From: Streptomyces xanthophaeus
GTDB taxonomy: Bacteria > Actinomycetota > Actinomycetes > Streptomycetales > Streptomycetaceae
Reading direction: 5' to 3'
Length of the DNA stretch: 64,000 nucleotides
Assembly (NCBI RefSeq): GCF_000725805.1
Contig: NZ_KL647135.1
Location: 62,001 to 126,000 of the forward strand
A program made the translations under genes and the position numbers. The notes below the pieces were generated by a model. The model was not told where the DNA came from. It saw nothing but the letters and a program-made list of their open reading frames with translations, and did no database searches. Shown piece after piece: positions 35,200-44,441 of the stretch; position 1 is the stretch's first letter; every line of letters begins with the position of its first letter.

Positions 35200-35683
35200 G
35201 CGCCTCGGCCGCCGTGAGGGGTTCGGCGAGCGCGTCCAGGGCCCGGCGCAGCTGGGTGCTGGACGTGTGGACGGTGTAGGGGAAGTAGACGACGTCGACG
35301 CCGACGGCGGCGAAGTCCTTCTCCAGCTTGTCGCCCTTGGGGGTGCCGCGCCAGTCGTCGCCCTTGAAGATGACGTCGAAGCGGACCTGCTTCCAGGTCT
35401 CCACCTTGTCCGGCACGGTTTCGACGAAGGCGGCGTCGACGTACTTGACGCTGCGGACGATCTCCAGCCGTTCGACGAGCGGGATCATCGGGCGCCGGCC
35501 CTTGGCGTGCTCGGCCATCTCGTCGGAGACCACTCCGGCGACCAGGTAGTCGCACTGACTCCGGGCGTGCCGAAGGATATTGAGATGTCCTATATGGAAC
35601 AGATCGTACGCACCTGGTGCGTAGCCCACTCGGTACGGTCTGCGCGTGGGCGCGCCCAGTTCGGACATGTCGTGCTCCGTCAT
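35180..35683 (-). CDS. Glycerol-3-phosphate cytidylyltransferase-like nucleotidyltransferase
   Basis: A 167-residue cytosolic enzyme of the nucleotidyltransferase superfamily. The HIGH motif reads AYDLFHIGHLNIL, and the second signature STQLRR corresponds to ISSTKLR. This places it with cytidylyl- or adenylyltransferases that activate a small phosphorylated alcohol or sugar. ATG 35683 follows GGGGGG; an ATG five codons later with CGGAG is equally good. A small stem CCACACC/GGTGTGG at 35701-35718 lies upstream. It converges with the CDP-alcohol phosphotransferase gene, and a glycosyltransferase operon diverges from it. Confidence 0.88.
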   Translation of the reverse strand: MTEHDMSELGAPTRRPYRVGYAPGAYDLFHIGHLNILRHARSQCDYLVAGVVSDEMAEHAKGRRPMIPLVERLEIVRSVKYVDAAFVETVPDKVETWKQVRFDVIFKGDDWRGTPKGDKLEKDFAAVGVDVVYFPYTVHTSSTQLRRALDALAEPLTAAEALTAERR

Positions 35684-35810
35684 CTGTTACCCCCCAGAAG
35701 CCACACCCCCCGGTGTGGCGGATTAGCAGACAATAGCGTGCACGTTCCGCACCACGCGGGTGAACGAATAGGGTGACGTGCGCATCATCCAGGGGAGAAG
35801 GGGACCTTCA

Positions 35811-37046
35811 GTGTCCAGATCCGGTCACCGGCGCCTGCTGCTGGTTTCCACCAATTACGCTCCCGAGCACGCGGGGATTGGGCCGTACGCCACCCAGATC
35901 GCGGAGCACTGGGCGGATCTCGGCCACGAGACCCATGTCCTCGCGGGCATGCCGCACTACCCGGCCTGGTCCCTCGAACCGGAGTACAAGGGGGCGCTCA
36001 GGCGCACGGAACAGCGCGCGGGGGTCACTGTGCACCGGCGTGCGCACACCGTGCCGCCGCGCCAGACCGCCGTGAAGCGGGCCCTGTTCGAAGGATCGGT
36101 TCTGCTGCACGGCGCCGTGGCCCCGCCCCGGATGCCGAAGCCGGACGCAGTCATGGCCCAGATGCCCAGCCTGGCCGGCGGCGTGCTCGCCGCCCGGCTC
36201 GCGGCGCGGTGGAAGGTCCCGTACGTCCCGGTCGTCCAGGACCTGATGGGCGCCGCGGCCGCACAGAGCGGGATCAGCGGCGGTGACAAGGCGGCCGCGG
36301 TCGCCGGACGCGCCGAGGCCTACGCCCTGAAGCGGGCCACCCTCGTCGGCGTCATCCACGAGACCTTCGTGGACCGGGTCGTCGGCATGGGCGTGGACCC
36401 GGAGCGGATCCGCCTCGTCCCGAACTGGTCGCACGTCGCGGAGCCCACCAAGCCGCGCGGCGAGACCCGCCGGCACCTCGGCTGGGCCCCGGGCCAGACG
36501 GTCGTCCTGCACTCCGGGAACATGGGCCTCAAGCAGGGGCTGGAGGTCCTCGTCGGCGCCGCCCGGCTGGATCCCAGTGTCCGCTTCGTCCTCATGGGGG
36601 ACGGCAGCCAGCGCGCGGCCCTCGCCGACCTCGCGGCCGACGTACCGAATCTGGACATCATCCCCCCTGCCGCCGACGGAGAGTTCCCGGATATCCTCGC
36701 GGCAGCGGACGTGCTCGCGGTCACGCAGCACGCAGCGGTGATGGACATGAGCGTGCCGTCGAAGCTCACCTCCTACTTCCGGGCCGGCCGGCCCGTCGTC
36801 GCCTCCGTGGCGGCGCAGGGCGGTACCGCCCAGGAAGTGGAACGCTCGGGCGCGGGGGTACTCGTACCGCCGGAGGACCCGGGTGCCCTGCTGAAGGCCG
36901 TACGGGCCCTGGCCGAGGACCCGGCGGGCGCGGACGCGCTGGGAGCGGCCGGACCACGCCACGTGGCGGCCCACCTGAGCCGCGAGGCGGGCCTGGCCAG
37001 GATCGACGCACTGATGGACGAAGCACTTGGGGGGCCCAGGCCGTGA
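35811..37046 (+). CDS. Glycosyltransferase family 4 (WcaI-like) protein
   Basis: A 411-residue GT-B glycosyltransferase. The N-terminal domain opens with LLLVSTNYAPEHAGIGPYA, a form seen in WcaI-type fucosyl/hexosyl transferases, and the C-terminal nucleotide-binding domain has VVLHSGNMGLKQGLEVLV and AVMDMSVPSKLTSYFRAGRP. No membrane segments. GTG 35811 with AAGGGGA is preferred to GTG 35778. It overlaps the next gene by GTGA, so it heads an exopolysaccharide operon with the chain-length and flippase genes. Confidence 0.9.
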   Translation: MSRSGHRRLLLVSTNYAPEHAGIGPYATQIAEHWADLGHETHVLAGMPHYPAWSLEPEYKGALRRTEQRAGVTVHRRAHTVPPRQTAVKRALFEGSVLLHGAVAPPRMPKPDAVMAQMPSLAGGVLAARLAARWKVPYVPVVQDLMGAAAAQSGISGGDKAAAVAGRAEAYALKRATLVGVIHETFVDRVVGMGVDPERIRLVPNWSHVAEPTKPRGETRRHLGWAPGQTVVLHSGNMGLKQGLEVLVGAARLDPSVRFVLMGDGSQRAALADLAADVPNLDIIPPAADGEFPDILAAADVLAVTQHAAVMDMSVPSKLTSYFRAGRPVVASVAAQGGTAQEVERSGAGVLVPPEDPGALLKAVRALAEDPAGADALGAAGPRHVAAHLSREAGLARIDALMDEALGGPRP

Positions 37047-38803
37047 TCGAGACGAACCGCCCTGCAGCGGCCCCGGCGGAGGACGAACCCGACCTCCTCC
37101 GGGATCAGTTCCGGCAGCTCCTGCGCTACCGCCGGCTCATCGGCGCGGGCATCGGCATAGGCCTGCTGGGCGGCGTCTACCTCGGCATATCCACCGCCGA
37201 CACCTACGTCGCGACCGCTGACATCGTGCTGCGGGCGCCCACCGACGACCCGTTCAACCCGAGCCTCGCCCCCGACAAGGCGATCAACATCGGCTCGGAG
37301 CGCCAGGTCGCGCTCAGCTCCTCCATCGCCAACGAGGCCGCCAAGAAGCTCGGCGTCTCCGCGACCGGCTTCGCGGCCCTGCGCAGCGGGCTCCAGGTGA
37401 CCAACCCGCCGCAGACGATGGTGCTCCGCTTCACCTACACCGCCGCCTCCCCCAAGGAGGCCGCCAAGCGCGCCAACGCGATGACCGAGGCCTACCTGCT
37501 CAAGCGGCAGGAAGCCCTCGACCTGACCCGCGACCAGATGGTCAAGGGCTACACCGACCAGCGCGACCCGGTGGCCAAGCAGCTCGACGACTTCGTCAAG
37601 CAGATCGCCACGATGCCCGCGGGCACCGCGCGCGACGCGGCGTACGTCACCAAGACCGACCTGCAGAGCAAGGTCAACACCCTCAACAACAACATCGCCA
37701 AGCTCCAGGCCCTGGACATGACCCCGGGCCGGGTCACCAGCGCGGCGACCGCCCCGCACGGGCCCGACGGCCCCGGCATCCCCATGTCGCTCGCGCTCGG
37801 CGCGGCCGTGGGCCTGGCGCTCGGCCTGCTGGCCGCCTGGGTCCGGCTCGTCTTCGACCCGGCGCCGCGTTCCGAGGGCGACGTGGCGCGGGCCCTGCGC
37901 GCACCCGTCCTGGGCTACCTGCCGCGGGACAAGACCGGCGGCGGGCCGCTGCTCGCGGCCGGTGAGGCCGATCCCCGGCTCGCCGAGGAGTACCGCTCGG
38001 TGGCCTTCCGGCTGGCCTACGACGCCCGCTTCGCCGACCGGCGCCGCCTGCTCGTCGTCGCTCCGCGCGGCAGCAGCGAGACCGCGGCCGCGGTCGCCGT
38101 GAACCTCGCCGCGTCCTTCGCCGAGACCGGCAAGGACGTGCTCCTCATCGAGGCCGACCTGCGCACCCCGGTCCTGGCCAGCCAGCTGCCGACCGACGCG
38201 GGCGGCCGCCCCCGCTGGAGCCAGATGCCCGGCGGCCCGGCCGCGGGCGGACGCACCCCCCAGCACGGGGACTCCGACTGGCCCGACGGACGCCAGCTCG
38301 TCGTGGACGCCGGCGAGTCCGGCGCCTTCGACCTGATCCCCGGCGAGCGCGTGCGCAACGTCGCCCGCGCCCTGACCTCGCCGCGCGCCACCCGGCTGGT
38401 CTCCGAGGCCGACTCCCCCAACTCCACCGTCGTCGTGCTCGCGCCGCCCGTGCTCTCGTACGCCGACGCGCTCGCCCTCGTCGACCGCGTCGACGGCGTG
38501 CTCGTCGTCTGCGACCCGCGCGCCGTCCACCGCACCGACCTGTCCCGGATCCGCGAGCTGATCAGCGGCGCGGGCGGCACCGTGCTCGGCGCCGTCCTGC
38601 ACACCCCGCTCCCCGGCGAGAAGCGCGGCCTCATGGGCCGCGGCAAGGACGGCCAGAGCGAGTCCCGGGCGGCCGAATCCGCCGCTCCGGAGCGCTCGGC
38701 GCCGCAGCCGATCCCCTACGAGGTGGCCGAGCCGGAGCAGCACATCCCCGGTGACGGCACCGACACCGTCGCACTGCGCACCGTCCGCACGGGCCGCAGA
38801 TGA
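37043..38803 (+). CDS. Wzz-like chain-length determinant fused to a degenerate BY-kinase domain
   Basis: A 586-residue membrane protein. Two helices (about 33-52 and 246-268) enclose an extracytoplasmic Wzz region with coiled-coil character. The cytoplasmic C-terminal half resembles the CpsD/Wzc ATPase, with IEADLRTPVL as the Walker A' motif. The Walker A site, however, reads APRGSSETAAA where GEGKST is expected, so the essential lysine is missing. The Pro-rich C-terminus has only one tyrosine rather than a cluster. It is probably a structural or regulatory pseudokinase that sets polymer length. GTG 37043 overlaps the upstream stop; its own end overlaps the flippase start by ATGA. Confidence 0.88.
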   Translation: MIETNRPAAAPAEDEPDLLRDQFRQLLRYRRLIGAGIGIGLLGGVYLGISTADTYVATADIVLRAPTDDPFNPSLAPDKAINIGSERQVALSSSIANEAAKKLGVSATGFAALRSGLQVTNPPQTMVLRFTYTAASPKEAAKRANAMTEAYLLKRQEALDLTRDQMVKGYTDQRDPVAKQLDDFVKQIATMPAGTARDAAYVTKTDLQSKVNTLNNNIAKLQALDMTPGRVTSAATAPHGPDGPGIPMSLALGAAVGLALGLLAAWVRLVFDPAPRSEGDVARALRAPVLGYLPRDKTGGGPLLAAGEADPRLAEEYRSVAFRLAYDARFADRRRLLVVAPRGSSETAAAVAVNLAASFAETGKDVLLIEADLRTPVLASQLPTDAGGRPRWSQMPGGPAAGGRTPQHGDSDWPDGRQLVVDAGESGAFDLIPGERVRNVARALTSPRATRLVSEADSPNSTVVVLAPPVLSYADALALVDRVDGVLVVCDPRAVHRTDLSRIRELISGAGGTVLGAVLHTPLPGEKRGLMGRGKDGQSESRAAESAAPERSAPQPIPYEVAEPEQHIPGDGTDTVALRTVRTGRR

Positions 38804-40032
38804 GCCGACGCGGCCTCGCCGCGGTCGCCTCGGTCCTGGACCAGGCCGCATCCAGCGCCACCAACATCCTGGTGCTGGTGCTCGCCGCCCGGCTTTCCTC
38901 GGCGTCCGGCTTCGCCGACTTCTCGATGGTCTACGTGGCCTTCAGCGTGCTCCTCGGGCTGAACATGGCCTACGTCGGCCAGAGCCTCGTCCTGGAGAAG
39001 GGCGAGCAGCTGGCCACGGCGTGCCGGTCCGCGACCGCGTTCACCGCGGCCGCCTCGGCCTGCGCCGGGGCGGCGCTGGCCCTGACCGGCCTGCTGCTCC
39101 CCGGGGCCACCGGGCGGGCCTTCCTCGCGCTGGGCCTCGTCCTGCCCCTGGTCCTGCTCCAGGACGGGCTGCGGTACTGCTTCTCGGCGCTGCGCACCCC
39201 CGAGCGGGCGCTGGCCGCCGACGCGCTGCGGCTGGTGTGCGTGGTCGCCGCGCTGGCCGTGCAGCCCGAAGGGGCCTCGGCGGGGCGGCTGGTGCTGGTG
39301 TGGGGCCTGTCCGCGCTGCCCGCGCTGGCGCTGGGGCTGTGGCTGCTGCGGCCGTACGTGCGCGGGGCCCGGGTCCGGCTGCGGCCGTACCTGGAACGCG
39401 GGCACCTCGGGCAGCGGTTCGTGGTCGAGTTCGCCGTCGGCAACGGCTCCAGTCAGCTCGCCGTGCTGGGCCTCGGCGTGTTCGCCGCGCCGCTGGCCGT
39501 CGGCGCGCTGCGGGGTGCGACCACCCTCTTCGGGCCGCTGAACGTCCTGTTCAACTCGGCCAACGCCTTCGGGCCCCCCGTGCTCTCCAGGCTCGGCGGC
39601 AAGCGGGCCACCGTCCGGGCGACCCTGCTGCTGGGGCTGCTGCTGGGCGGGCTCGGCGCGGGCTGGGCCACGGCCCTGTACCTGCTGCCCGACCGGCTCG
39701 GGCGCGAACTCCTCGGCGACACCTGGGCGGCGGCCTCCGCGCTGCTGCCCGCGACGGGCGCCCAGTACGCGGTGATGGGCCTGGGCACCTGCGCCCTGCT
39801 GACCCTGCGGGTGCTCGCCCCGAAGGCCACGCTCTCGCTCCAGGTCGTCTTCTCGCTGCTCTCGGTGGCGCTGCTGCTCGGCGGGTACGCCGTGTGGGGC
39901 GTGACGGGCGCGGCGTGGGGCCTGGCGGCCGGCTCGGCGCTCAAGGCCGCGGCCGCGTGGTGGCGGGTGGCCCGCCTGCGCACCCCCGCGGCCCCCCGCA
40001 CCGAAGCCCCCCACCCGGCTCCGGCTCCCTGA
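38800..40032 (+). CDS. Polysaccharide flippase (Wzx/MATE-like)
   Basis: A 410-residue integral membrane protein with about twelve helices, short loops and no soluble domain. The layout resembles lipid-linked oligosaccharide flippases of the MOP superfamily, which move undecaprenyl-linked repeat units across the membrane. The start codon overlaps the Wzz-like stop (ATGA), giving a tightly coupled three-gene set. The polymerase lies next to it on the other strand. Confidence 0.82.
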   Translation: MSRRGLAAVASVLDQAASSATNILVLVLAARLSSASGFADFSMVYVAFSVLLGLNMAYVGQSLVLEKGEQLATACRSATAFTAAASACAGAALALTGLLLPGATGRAFLALGLVLPLVLLQDGLRYCFSALRTPERALAADALRLVCVVAALAVQPEGASAGRLVLVWGLSALPALALGLWLLRPYVRGARVRLRPYLERGHLGQRFVVEFAVGNGSSQLAVLGLGVFAAPLAVGALRGATTLFGPLNVLFNSANAFGPPVLSRLGGKRATVRATLLLGLLLGGLGAGWATALYLLPDRLGRELLGDTWAAASALLPATGAQYAVMGLGTCALLTLRVLAPKATLSLQVVFSLLSVALLLGGYAVWGVTGAAWGLAAGSALKAAAAWWRVARLRTPAAPRTEAPHPAPAP

Positions 40033-40071
40033 CCCGGCAGCGGGAACCCCTTCCGGCAGCGGGCCGGTGCG

Positions 40072-41583
40072 TCAGCGCAGGGTGGTCTTCTTGTCCTGGC
40101 GGTACGTCGCCACCAGCGCCAGGCACAGCGCGGCGATCGCGACCCGGCCGGAGGCCTGGAGCAGCGGCCCGCGCAGCAGGATGAAGGAGTAGCCCGCCAC
40201 GAGGGGCACCACCACCGAGATCAGGCTCCCCGGCGGGGACCTGCGCGTGGCCCGCTTCGCGTAGCGCCGGTCGACGCGCGCGGCGGCGTACCCCATCGCC
40301 AGGAGCCCCCCGCCCATGCCCAGCGGCCCGAAGTCCAGCCACAGCTCCGCCCAGATCGGCGAGGAGAGGTTGGTGTTGACCGTGCCCATCCACTGGCCGA
40401 CCATCACGCCCGTGTCGCGCGGCTTGCCCGGCCACACCGAGCGGGGCACCGCGAAGAAGACCGATCCGGCGAGCTGGCGGCCGTAGAAGTGGCCCGGACC
40501 CGAATCCGAGAAGGTGATGGTGTTGGCGAACATGCCGATCTGGTCGTAGTCCTTGAGGGCCATCGGCTCCAGGAAGGACGTGGTCTCGACCGGCTTGTAG
40601 TTCTTCTCGTCGTAGCGGAACCGGTCCGCGAACGGGAAGACGAGCAGCGCCACGACCACGGCCATCGACAGGGCCACCCGGTACATCGCGGCGCTCACCG
40701 GGAAGACGGTGAAGAGCAGCGCGAACATGACGGTGAGGAACCAGTAGCGCGGGTTCGAGATCGGGTTGTTGACCACCAGGTTCAGCGCGGCCAGCGCCGT
40801 CCACGTGACGATGATCGACACCTTGCGGCGGGCGAACTTCGAGGTGATCAGCCAGCGCGTGTACAGCAACAGGGCCAGCAGCGCGGGAACGGTGCCGAAG
40901 CCGCGCAGCAGGGCCTGGCCCGCCTGGCCGTCGCCGTTGGAGACGCCCGCTTCCTCGATGCCCGCGATGATCTCCTGGCGGCTGGAGAAGAAGACGGCGG
41001 GCCCGCCGAGCTTCATCACGAAGGCCGCGCTGCACACGAAGGCGAGCACGGTCAGCAGCTGCAGGCGCCGCCGGTGCGCCATGACCGGGCGCAGCTCCTT
41101 CTGGGAGCCGCCCGCCCGCCCGGCGGGCCGGTGCCGGGCGAGCAGGACGCCGACGTCGAAGGCGGTGCAGCCGAGCAGGACCAGGCCGATGGCGGCGGTC
41201 AGGTCGGAGCGGGGGCCGACCACCGGGGTCGGTACCTGGCCGAGGACGGCCTGCGCGAGCGGGGCCACGCCCATCGCCATGTAGACGAACAGCCAGAAGG
41301 AACCCTGGAGCAGCTTGCGGCGGCTGGTGAGGACCATCGCCGAGAGCCTGGCGCCCGCGTACATGGTGAGCAGGAGCTGGAGCCAGAAGGCCGCGTCACG
41401 GCGTCCCGCGCCGGACTGGGCGGCGACGAACAGCGGCAGGAAGACGCTGAAACCGAGGATGAGGGGGACGGACAGCGCCCGCGAGAGCAGGGTGCGCGGG
41501 AGGGTCGCCCTCCCCCACTGCGCCTCGTCCTGGGCCAGGGCCACTTCCGGCTTGACGGCGGGCCTGCGTATGTCCGTTGCCAC
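40072..41583 (-). CDS. O-antigen polymerase-like membrane protein (Wzy type)
   Basis: A 503-residue integral membrane protein with about eleven helices and one long extracytoplasmic loop (about residues 295-380, containing FRYDEKNYKP and SGPGHFYGRQLAG). Such a big loop is typical of Wzy polymerases, which polymerise repeat units outside the membrane. GTG 41583 is chosen because GGGGGC lies just before it; GTG 41595, four codons earlier, is the alternative. It converges with the flippase gene and is divergent from the acetyltransferase gene, 82 bp away. Confidence 0.78.
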   Translation of the reverse strand: MATDIRRPAVKPEVALAQDEAQWGRATLPRTLLSRALSVPLILGFSVFLPLFVAAQSGAGRRDAAFWLQLLLTMYAGARLSAMVLTSRRKLLQGSFWLFVYMAMGVAPLAQAVLGQVPTPVVGPRSDLTAAIGLVLLGCTAFDVGVLLARHRPAGRAGGSQKELRPVMAHRRRLQLLTVLAFVCSAAFVMKLGGPAVFFSSRQEIIAGIEEAGVSNGDGQAGQALLRGFGTVPALLALLLYTRWLITSKFARRKVSIIVTWTALAALNLVVNNPISNPRYWFLTVMFALLFTVFPVSAAMYRVALSMAVVVALLVFPFADRFRYDEKNYKPVETTSFLEPMALKDYDQIGMFANTITFSDSGPGHFYGRQLAGSVFFAVPRSVWPGKPRDTGVMVGQWMGTVNTNLSSPIWAELWLDFGPLGMGGGLLAMGYAAARVDRRYAKRATRRSPPGSLISVVVPLVAGYSFILLRGPLLQASGRVAIAALCLALVATYRQDKKTTLR

Positions 41584-41665
41584 TGCCGCCCCCACCCCAT
41601 GTGCCTGGTCCGGGCGCAGTCTAGTCTGAGCGGGCGGCGCCCGGGGAGGCGCCTCCCGGGGGAGG

Positions 41666-42220
41666 ATGAAGGGGCTTCAGTTGCGTGATCTTCCTGCCTT
41701 CACGCTGGCCGGATACGACAAGGGCCGCGGGCTGCTGACGCAGGCGCTCTGGTTCGCCGTGATGAACACGCTGTTCATGACCTGGTTCTGTCCGGCGCGG
41801 CTGCGGGTCTCGCTGCTGCGGGCGTTCGGGGCGAAGATCGGCGAGGGTGTGCTGATCCGGCACAAGGTGCGGGTGCTGTGGCCGTGGAAGCTCACCGTCG
41901 GGGACCACACCTGGATCGGTGAGGGCGCCTGGCTGCTGAACCTGGAGCCGGTGACGATAGGGGCGAACGTGTGCCTGTCGCAGGAATCGCTGCTGTGCAC
42001 CGGCTCGCACGACCACCGGGCCGCCGACTTCCGCTACCGCAACGCGCCGATCGTCGTCGAGGACGGCGCCTGGGTGGCGGTACGGGCCACCGTGCTGGCC
42101 GGGGTGACCGTGGGCCGCTGCGCGGTCGCGGGCGCGGGCGCCGTCGTGCACAAGGACCTGCCCGAGCTGACGCTGCAGACCCAGGACGGGCGTCGCCGCC
42201 CGGTGGAGGAGCCCAAGTGA
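41666..42220 (+). CDS. WcaF-type acetyltransferase (left-handed beta-helix)
   Basis: A 184-residue hexapeptide-repeat acyltransferase, probably O-acetylating the exopolysaccharide. The N-terminal YDKGRGLLTQALW block is the WcaF/NodL-group signature; hexapeptide repeats run from about residue 55, with the acetyl-CoA site near LCTGSHDHR and the catalytic His in that segment. ATG 41666 has its GGAGG directly abutting, so the in-frame TTG 41681, which has AAGGGG six bases upstream, may be the real start. Its stop overlaps the next GT start by GTGA. Confidence 0.88.
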   Translation: MKGLQLRDLPAFTLAGYDKGRGLLTQALWFAVMNTLFMTWFCPARLRVSLLRAFGAKIGEGVLIRHKVRVLWPWKLTVGDHTWIGEGAWLLNLEPVTIGANVCLSQESLLCTGSHDHRAADFRYRNAPIVVEDGAWVAVRATVLAGVTVGRCAVAGAGAVVHKDLPELTLQTQDGRRRPVEEPK

Positions 42221-43335
42221 GAGTCCTGCACGCCGTGACGCTGCACTCCCCGTCGCACGCCTTCGGCGGGCCGGTCCGGGTCGCGCTGAACCTGACGAAG
42301 GGGCTGCGGGCCCGGGGCCACGAGGCACGGCTGCTCGCGCTGGGCGAAGGCTTCCCGGAGCCCTGGCCGACGGACGTCGAGGGCGTGCCCGCCAAGCTCT
42401 TCCCGGCCAGGCGGCTGCTCCCGCTGGGCTTCAGCGGGATGACCTCGCCGGCCCTGCTGGCCTCGGCGGGGCGCCTGGTGCGCGACGCGGACGCCGTCCA
42501 CGTGCACCTGGCGCGGGACCTGGTGACCCTGCCGGTGGCCCTGGCGGCGCTGCGGGCCGGCAAGCCGCTGGTGCTGCAGACCCACGGCATGGTCGACCCG
42601 AGCGAGAAACTGCTGGCCAAGGTGCTGGACGCGGTGGCGGTACGCAGGCTGCTGCGCGGCGCGGACGCGGTGCTGTACCTGACCCCGCACGAGCGCGAGG
42701 GCCTGGACGCGGTGGTGGGGGCTCCGTTGGCGAAGGCGGTCCGCCTGGTCAACGGCACCCCGGCGCAGGAGGCCCGGCCCGCCCCGTCCGGGCCGCCGCG
42801 GATCCTGTACTCGGCGCGCCTGCAGGCCCGCAAGCGGCCGGTGGACTTCGTGGACGCGGCCCCGGCGGTGCTCGCCGAGCACCCTCAGGCGCACTTCGTG
42901 GTCGCAGGTCCGGACGAGGGCGAACTGGCGGCCGTACGGGCCCGGATCGGGGAGCTGGGCCTGACGGACCGGTTCACCGTCCCGGGGGCCCTGTCGAGCG
43001 CCGAGGTGCTGGCGGAGCTGCGCCGGGCCCACGTCTACGTGCTGCCGTCCGTGGACGAGCCGTTCCCTATGTCGGTGCTGGAAGCGCTCGCGGTGGGCGT
43101 CCCCCCGGTGGTGACCCACTCCAACGGCCTGGCCCGCGACATCGCCGCCGCGGGCGCGGGCCGCGCGGTCGACCCGGGCCCGGCGGGCGTGGCGGCGGCG
43201 GTGCTGTCCCTGCTCGATCCGGAGGCCAACCGGGCCGCCTCGCTGTCGGCGCGCGAACTGGCCGCCAAGTCCTTTTCGATGGACTCCGTGCTGGACACGC
43301 TGCTCCCCGTCTACGAGAAGGCCCTGCGCGCCTAG
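42217..43335 (+). CDS. Glycosyltransferase family 4 protein
   Basis: A 372-residue GT-B glycosyltransferase. The N-terminal domain opens with VRVLHAVTLHSPSHAFGGPV and the C-terminal domain has SARLQARKRPVDFVDA and the acidic motif SVDEPFPMSVLEALAVG, where the two glutamates contact the nucleotide sugar in GT4 enzymes. GTG 42217 overlaps the acetyltransferase stop, so the two are co-translated. The sugar is unknown; GDP-fucose is a candidate because gmd and fcl are in the same locus. Confidence 0.9.
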   Translation: MRVLHAVTLHSPSHAFGGPVRVALNLTKGLRARGHEARLLALGEGFPEPWPTDVEGVPAKLFPARRLLPLGFSGMTSPALLASAGRLVRDADAVHVHLARDLVTLPVALAALRAGKPLVLQTHGMVDPSEKLLAKVLDAVAVRRLLRGADAVLYLTPHEREGLDAVVGAPLAKAVRLVNGTPAQEARPAPSGPPRILYSARLQARKRPVDFVDAAPAVLAEHPQAHFVVAGPDEGELAAVRARIGELGLTDRFTVPGALSSAEVLAELRRAHVYVLPSVDEPFPMSVLEALAVGVPPVVTHSNGLARDIAAAGAGRAVDPGPAGVAAAVLSLLDPEANRAASLSARELAAKSFSMDSVLDTLLPVYEKALRA

Positions 43336-43361
43336 GCCGGGCCGGCCCGGCCCTTGCCGGC

Positions 43362-43583
43362 TTAGATACCGTCCCGGCGGTGCTCCTCCACCACCGGGAC
43401 GGCGCCCATGGTGGTGCGGCGGCGCTTGAGGACGCTCGTGTACACGGCGAGGCCGATGGCACCCACCGCCATCATGATCAGCCCGACCAGGTCGAGGTCG
43501 ACGCTGCTCATCTCCCAGTCGGTGGCGAAGGTGAGGATGGCCCCCACCACGATCAGGCCTATGCAGCCACCCAGACCGCCCAT
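43362..43583 (-). CDS. Small two-helix membrane protein, DUF6458-like
   Basis: A 73-residue protein with two hydrophobic helices (about 5-22 and 32-50), a short TDWEMSSVDLDL linker and a basic cytoplasmic tail (LKRRRTTMG). This pattern fits the small actinobacterial DUF6458 family of unknown function. ATG 43583 has GGAGGCGA upstream; the longer frame adds 23 hydrophilic residues. It is convergent with the glycosyltransferase gene. Confidence 0.82.
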   Translation of the reverse strand: MGGLGGCIGLIVVGAILTFATDWEMSSVDLDLVGLIMMAVGAIGLAVYTSVLKRRRTTMGAVPVVEEHRRDGI

Positions 43584-43656
43584 TTGACTCGCCTCCGCTT
43601 TGCCGGTGTCGTGGTCACGTGCTGGCTCCGCGGGTACCCCGGACCCGGACACGGAA

Positions 43657-43694
43657 ACGCCCCCGGGGTCCGGTGGTCCGGTCCTCGGGGGCGT
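43657..43694 (-). terminator. Hairpin after the lipoprotein gene at 43732
   Basis: ACGCCCCCG (43657-43665) pairs with CGGGGGCGT (43686-43694) around a 20-base GC-rich loop, 37 bp after the stop codon on the minus strand. Confidence 0.6.
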
Positions 43695-43731
43695 CGTGGC
43701 GGGCGGCGGCGGCCGTCGCCCGCGGGTGGTG

Positions 43732-44409
43732 TTACGCCGGCACCCAGGCGTAGCAGCCCGTGGAGTTGAACTCCGCGGTGCCGCTCGGGATGGCCGCGGT
43801 GATCTTGTCGCCCTCCTTGGGCGGGGTCTCCGGACCCGAGGCGAGGATGGAACCGTCCTTGCCCTTGGCCTGCCACGTGCAGTTCGTGGCCTGGGTCAGC
43901 GCACGGTAGTTGCCCGCGGCGGGCGAGGTGCGCGGGCCCTCGGGGAAGCCCTTCTCCGCAGCGGCCAGGATCGGCTTCTGCTCGGGGCACAGGATCGTGA
44001 TCGCGTCCTTCGCCACCGGGATCTCCCCGGTGATGACGGCTCCGGTCGCGGCGTCCTTGTCGCGCTTGGCGGTGCGCTCCACCCGCTGGCATGCCTCCTG
44101 GCCGGTCTGGAGGACGGCCGCCGGGTCCGTCTTCTCCGGGACCCGCCCGCTCAGGTACTTCTTCTCCTGCGGCGTGAAGCTGCCCGTCTTCGGGGTGATC
44201 TTCGCGTCGGGGAGCACGGGGCCGGTGGGCTTGGCTTCGGGCGTGGTCTCCGCGGTGGGCGGGGCGTCCGCCGGATCGGGGGCCGAGGACGAGGCCGGGG
44301 GCTTCGCCTTCGCCTCCGCGCCGGATTCGGCCTTGTCACCGGAACTGCAGGCGGTCAGCGTGAGCGCGGCGGCCAGCAGAACAGCAGCCGCTGCGGAGCG
44401 TCGGTACAT
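43732..44409 (-). CDS. Secreted lipoprotein of unknown function
   Basis: A 225-residue predicted lipoprotein with leader MYRRSAAAAVLLAAALTL and lipobox LTACSSG. A linker rich in Ala, Pro and Thr (to about residue 75) leads to a domain with four cysteines (EACQRVE, ILCPEQK, TNCTWQAK, TGCYAWVPA), probably two disulphides. I recognise no family. ATG 44409 has GGGAG upstream. It is followed by a terminator and lies next to the large LamG protein gene on the same strand, separated by a strong terminator, so it is probably separately transcribed. Confidence 0.8.
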   Translation of the reverse strand: MYRRSAAAAVLLAAALTLTACSSGDKAESGAEAKAKPPASSSAPDPADAPPTAETTPEAKPTGPVLPDAKITPKTGSFTPQEKKYLSGRVPEKTDPAAVLQTGQEACQRVERTAKRDKDAATGAVITGEIPVAKDAITILCPEQKPILAAAEKGFPEGPRTSPAAGNYRALTQATNCTWQAKGKDGSILASGPETPPKEGDKITAAIPSGTAEFNSTGCYAWVPA

Positions 44410-44441
44410 CGGATGGCTCCCGTACTTACTGGGGTGGAGTA

